Shown here one piece after another: positions 63,521 through 64,000 of a stretch of 64,000 nucleotides of DNA (its first letter is position 1; each line of letters opens with the position of its first letter). A model generated the notes under the pieces. It was not told the DNA's origin. It did not search any database and was given only the letters and a program-made list of their open reading frames with translations. The translations under genes were made by a program, and so were the position numbers. The DNA comes from an uncultured Sphingomonadaceae bacterium (GTDB lineage: Bacteria; Pseudomonadota; Alphaproteobacteria; Sphingomonadales; Sphingomonadaceae): contig CANMNF010000003.1 of assembly GCA_947499255.1 (NCBI GenBank), forward strand, positions 372,001 to 436,000, written 5' to 3'.

Positions 63521-63556
63521 TTGACTTCCCTTTACGTAAAGGTTAGGGGGTTAACT
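63521..63556 (+). promoter_or_regulatory. Palindromic operator-like site before the TonB receptor
   Basis: CCTTTACGTAAAGG (63529-63542) is a perfect 14-base palindrome three bases after TTGACT (63521-63526), a good -35 match. TTTACGTAAA cores recall the LiuR/MerR-family motif reported for branched-chain catabolic genes in proteobacteria. A -10 is not clear (TTAGGG at 63543 or TTAACT at 63551). The rest of the 392-base gap 63331-63722 holds no supportable gene. Confidence 0.5.
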
Positions 63557-63722
63557 GTTGCGATAAAGCTACAGGTTCAGTTTCATTTGCAACCGGGCCA
63601 TGACTTCCGATTGTGCGAAGTGGTTTGCAGCTTTATTTAATACAGGCCCTAGAGAGGTCGCCCTGCTCTGACGAATAATCGCGCCAAAAGCGGTGTTTTC
63701 AGAGAGTACCAGGGGGAGAGAG

Positions 63723-64000
63723 ATGGAGAATTCAATGCAAAAGCTTAACGTCGGCACGGCCGGCTTTTCGCGGACTCTGCTGTGCAGTGCCGCCGCCTTC
63801 GCACTTTTTGCCCCTGTTGCGGTTCAGGCTCAGGCGGATCCCGATACAGATGGTTTCCAAGGTGAGCAGGACTTTAACGCAGGCAACGCGATTGTTGTGA
63901 CCGCAACCAAGCGCGAACAAACCTTGCAGGAAATCCCGGTAGCTGTGTCGGTGACAAGCGCAGAAACGCTTGATCGCGAACAGATCCGTGACCTTAAAGA
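63723..64000 (+). CDS. TonB-dependent receptor, N-terminal fragment
   Basis: The frame begins at ATG 63723, with CAGGGGGAGAGAG as an excellent ribosome site, and is open to the window end (about 92 residues seen). After a signal peptide (LLCSAAAFALFAPVAVQAQA), the start of the plug domain reads AIVVTATKREQTLQEIPVAV, the standard opening of sphingomonad TonB-dependent receptors, then VSVTSAETLDREQIRDLK. An outer-membrane receptor importing an unknown ligand is expected. A second in-frame ATG is at 63735. The 3' part lies outside the window. Confidence 0.92.
   Translation, partial: MENSMQKLNVGTAGFSRTLLCSAAAFALFAPVAVQAQADPDTDGFQGEQDFNAGNAIVVTATKREQTLQEIPVAVSVTSAETLDREQIRDLK

Overview
The window reads as chromosomal core DNA of an alphaproteobacterium, most likely Sphingomonadales and probably an Erythrobacter-type organism. 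This placement is an inference from several things together: a complete dcw cell-wall and division cluster with ftsZ at its end, a meso-diaminopimelate type MurE, CcmA/CcmB haem export, TamB, the CysI-DUF934-CysH sulfate reduction block, a TonB-dependent receptor of the IVVTATKRE type, and a GC content that looks to be in the upper 50s by eye. There is no integrase, transposase, plasmid replication gene or CRISPR array. Nearly all of the sequence is coding, and many genes are joined by ATGA, GTGA, TTGA or TGATG start/stop overlaps.

Region 1 (1-18.0 kb) is a mixed housekeeping block. It holds the 3' end of tamB, a lone phage-type lysozyme, the glnB-glnA nitrogen pair behind a sigma-54-like promoter, a pepA-SH3-argC run, a DUF3298 lipoprotein, map, a cytochrome c lipoprotein, ccmAB, a pterin dehydratase, an SDR, an S9 peptidase, an OmpA-like protein, an AlkA-type glycosylase, a [2Fe-2S] ferredoxin, cysteine synthase and two poorly characterised membrane/export proteins.

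Region 2 (18.0-38.6 kb) is the dcw cluster: mraZ-rsmH-ftsL-ftsI-murE-murF-mraY-murD-ftsW-murG-murC-murB-ddl-ftsQ-ftsA-ftsZ, followed by a TPR/SPOR protein. Together these genes make UDP-MurNAc-pentapeptide, lipid I/II and the divisome. Nearly every junction overlaps by 1-4 bases, so the run behaves as one translationally coupled unit. A 10-bp-spaced MraZ-box array lies just upstream. FtsZ has an unusually long acidic linker.

Region 3 (38.7-45.3 kb) carries a YbjN-like protein, proC, a BI-1 family membrane protein, a poly-proline lipoprotein, obgE, proB and an epimerase. proC and proB are both proline biosynthesis genes but are not adjacent.

Region 4 (45.3-54.2 kb) is sulfur metabolism on the minus strand. 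The cobA-DUF2849-cysI-DUF934-cysH operon covers siroheme synthesis, sulfite reduction and APS/PAPS reduction. A second operon, sseA-metC-mscS, follows, then an unassigned membrane protein and queF.

Region 5 (54.3-64 kb) contains ugd, tRNA-Thr(UGU), a coupled rarA-lipoprotein-DUF429-like operon, a glycosyltransferase, a periplasmic thioredoxin plus CcdA pair, typA, and the start of a TonB-dependent receptor behind a TTTACGTAAA palindrome. The rarA operon is the best candidate for an undescribed functional association: it couples a replication-fork AAA+ ATPase to a predicted RNase H-fold protein and a lipoprotein of unknown function. All domain assignments were made by reading the translations, without database searches.
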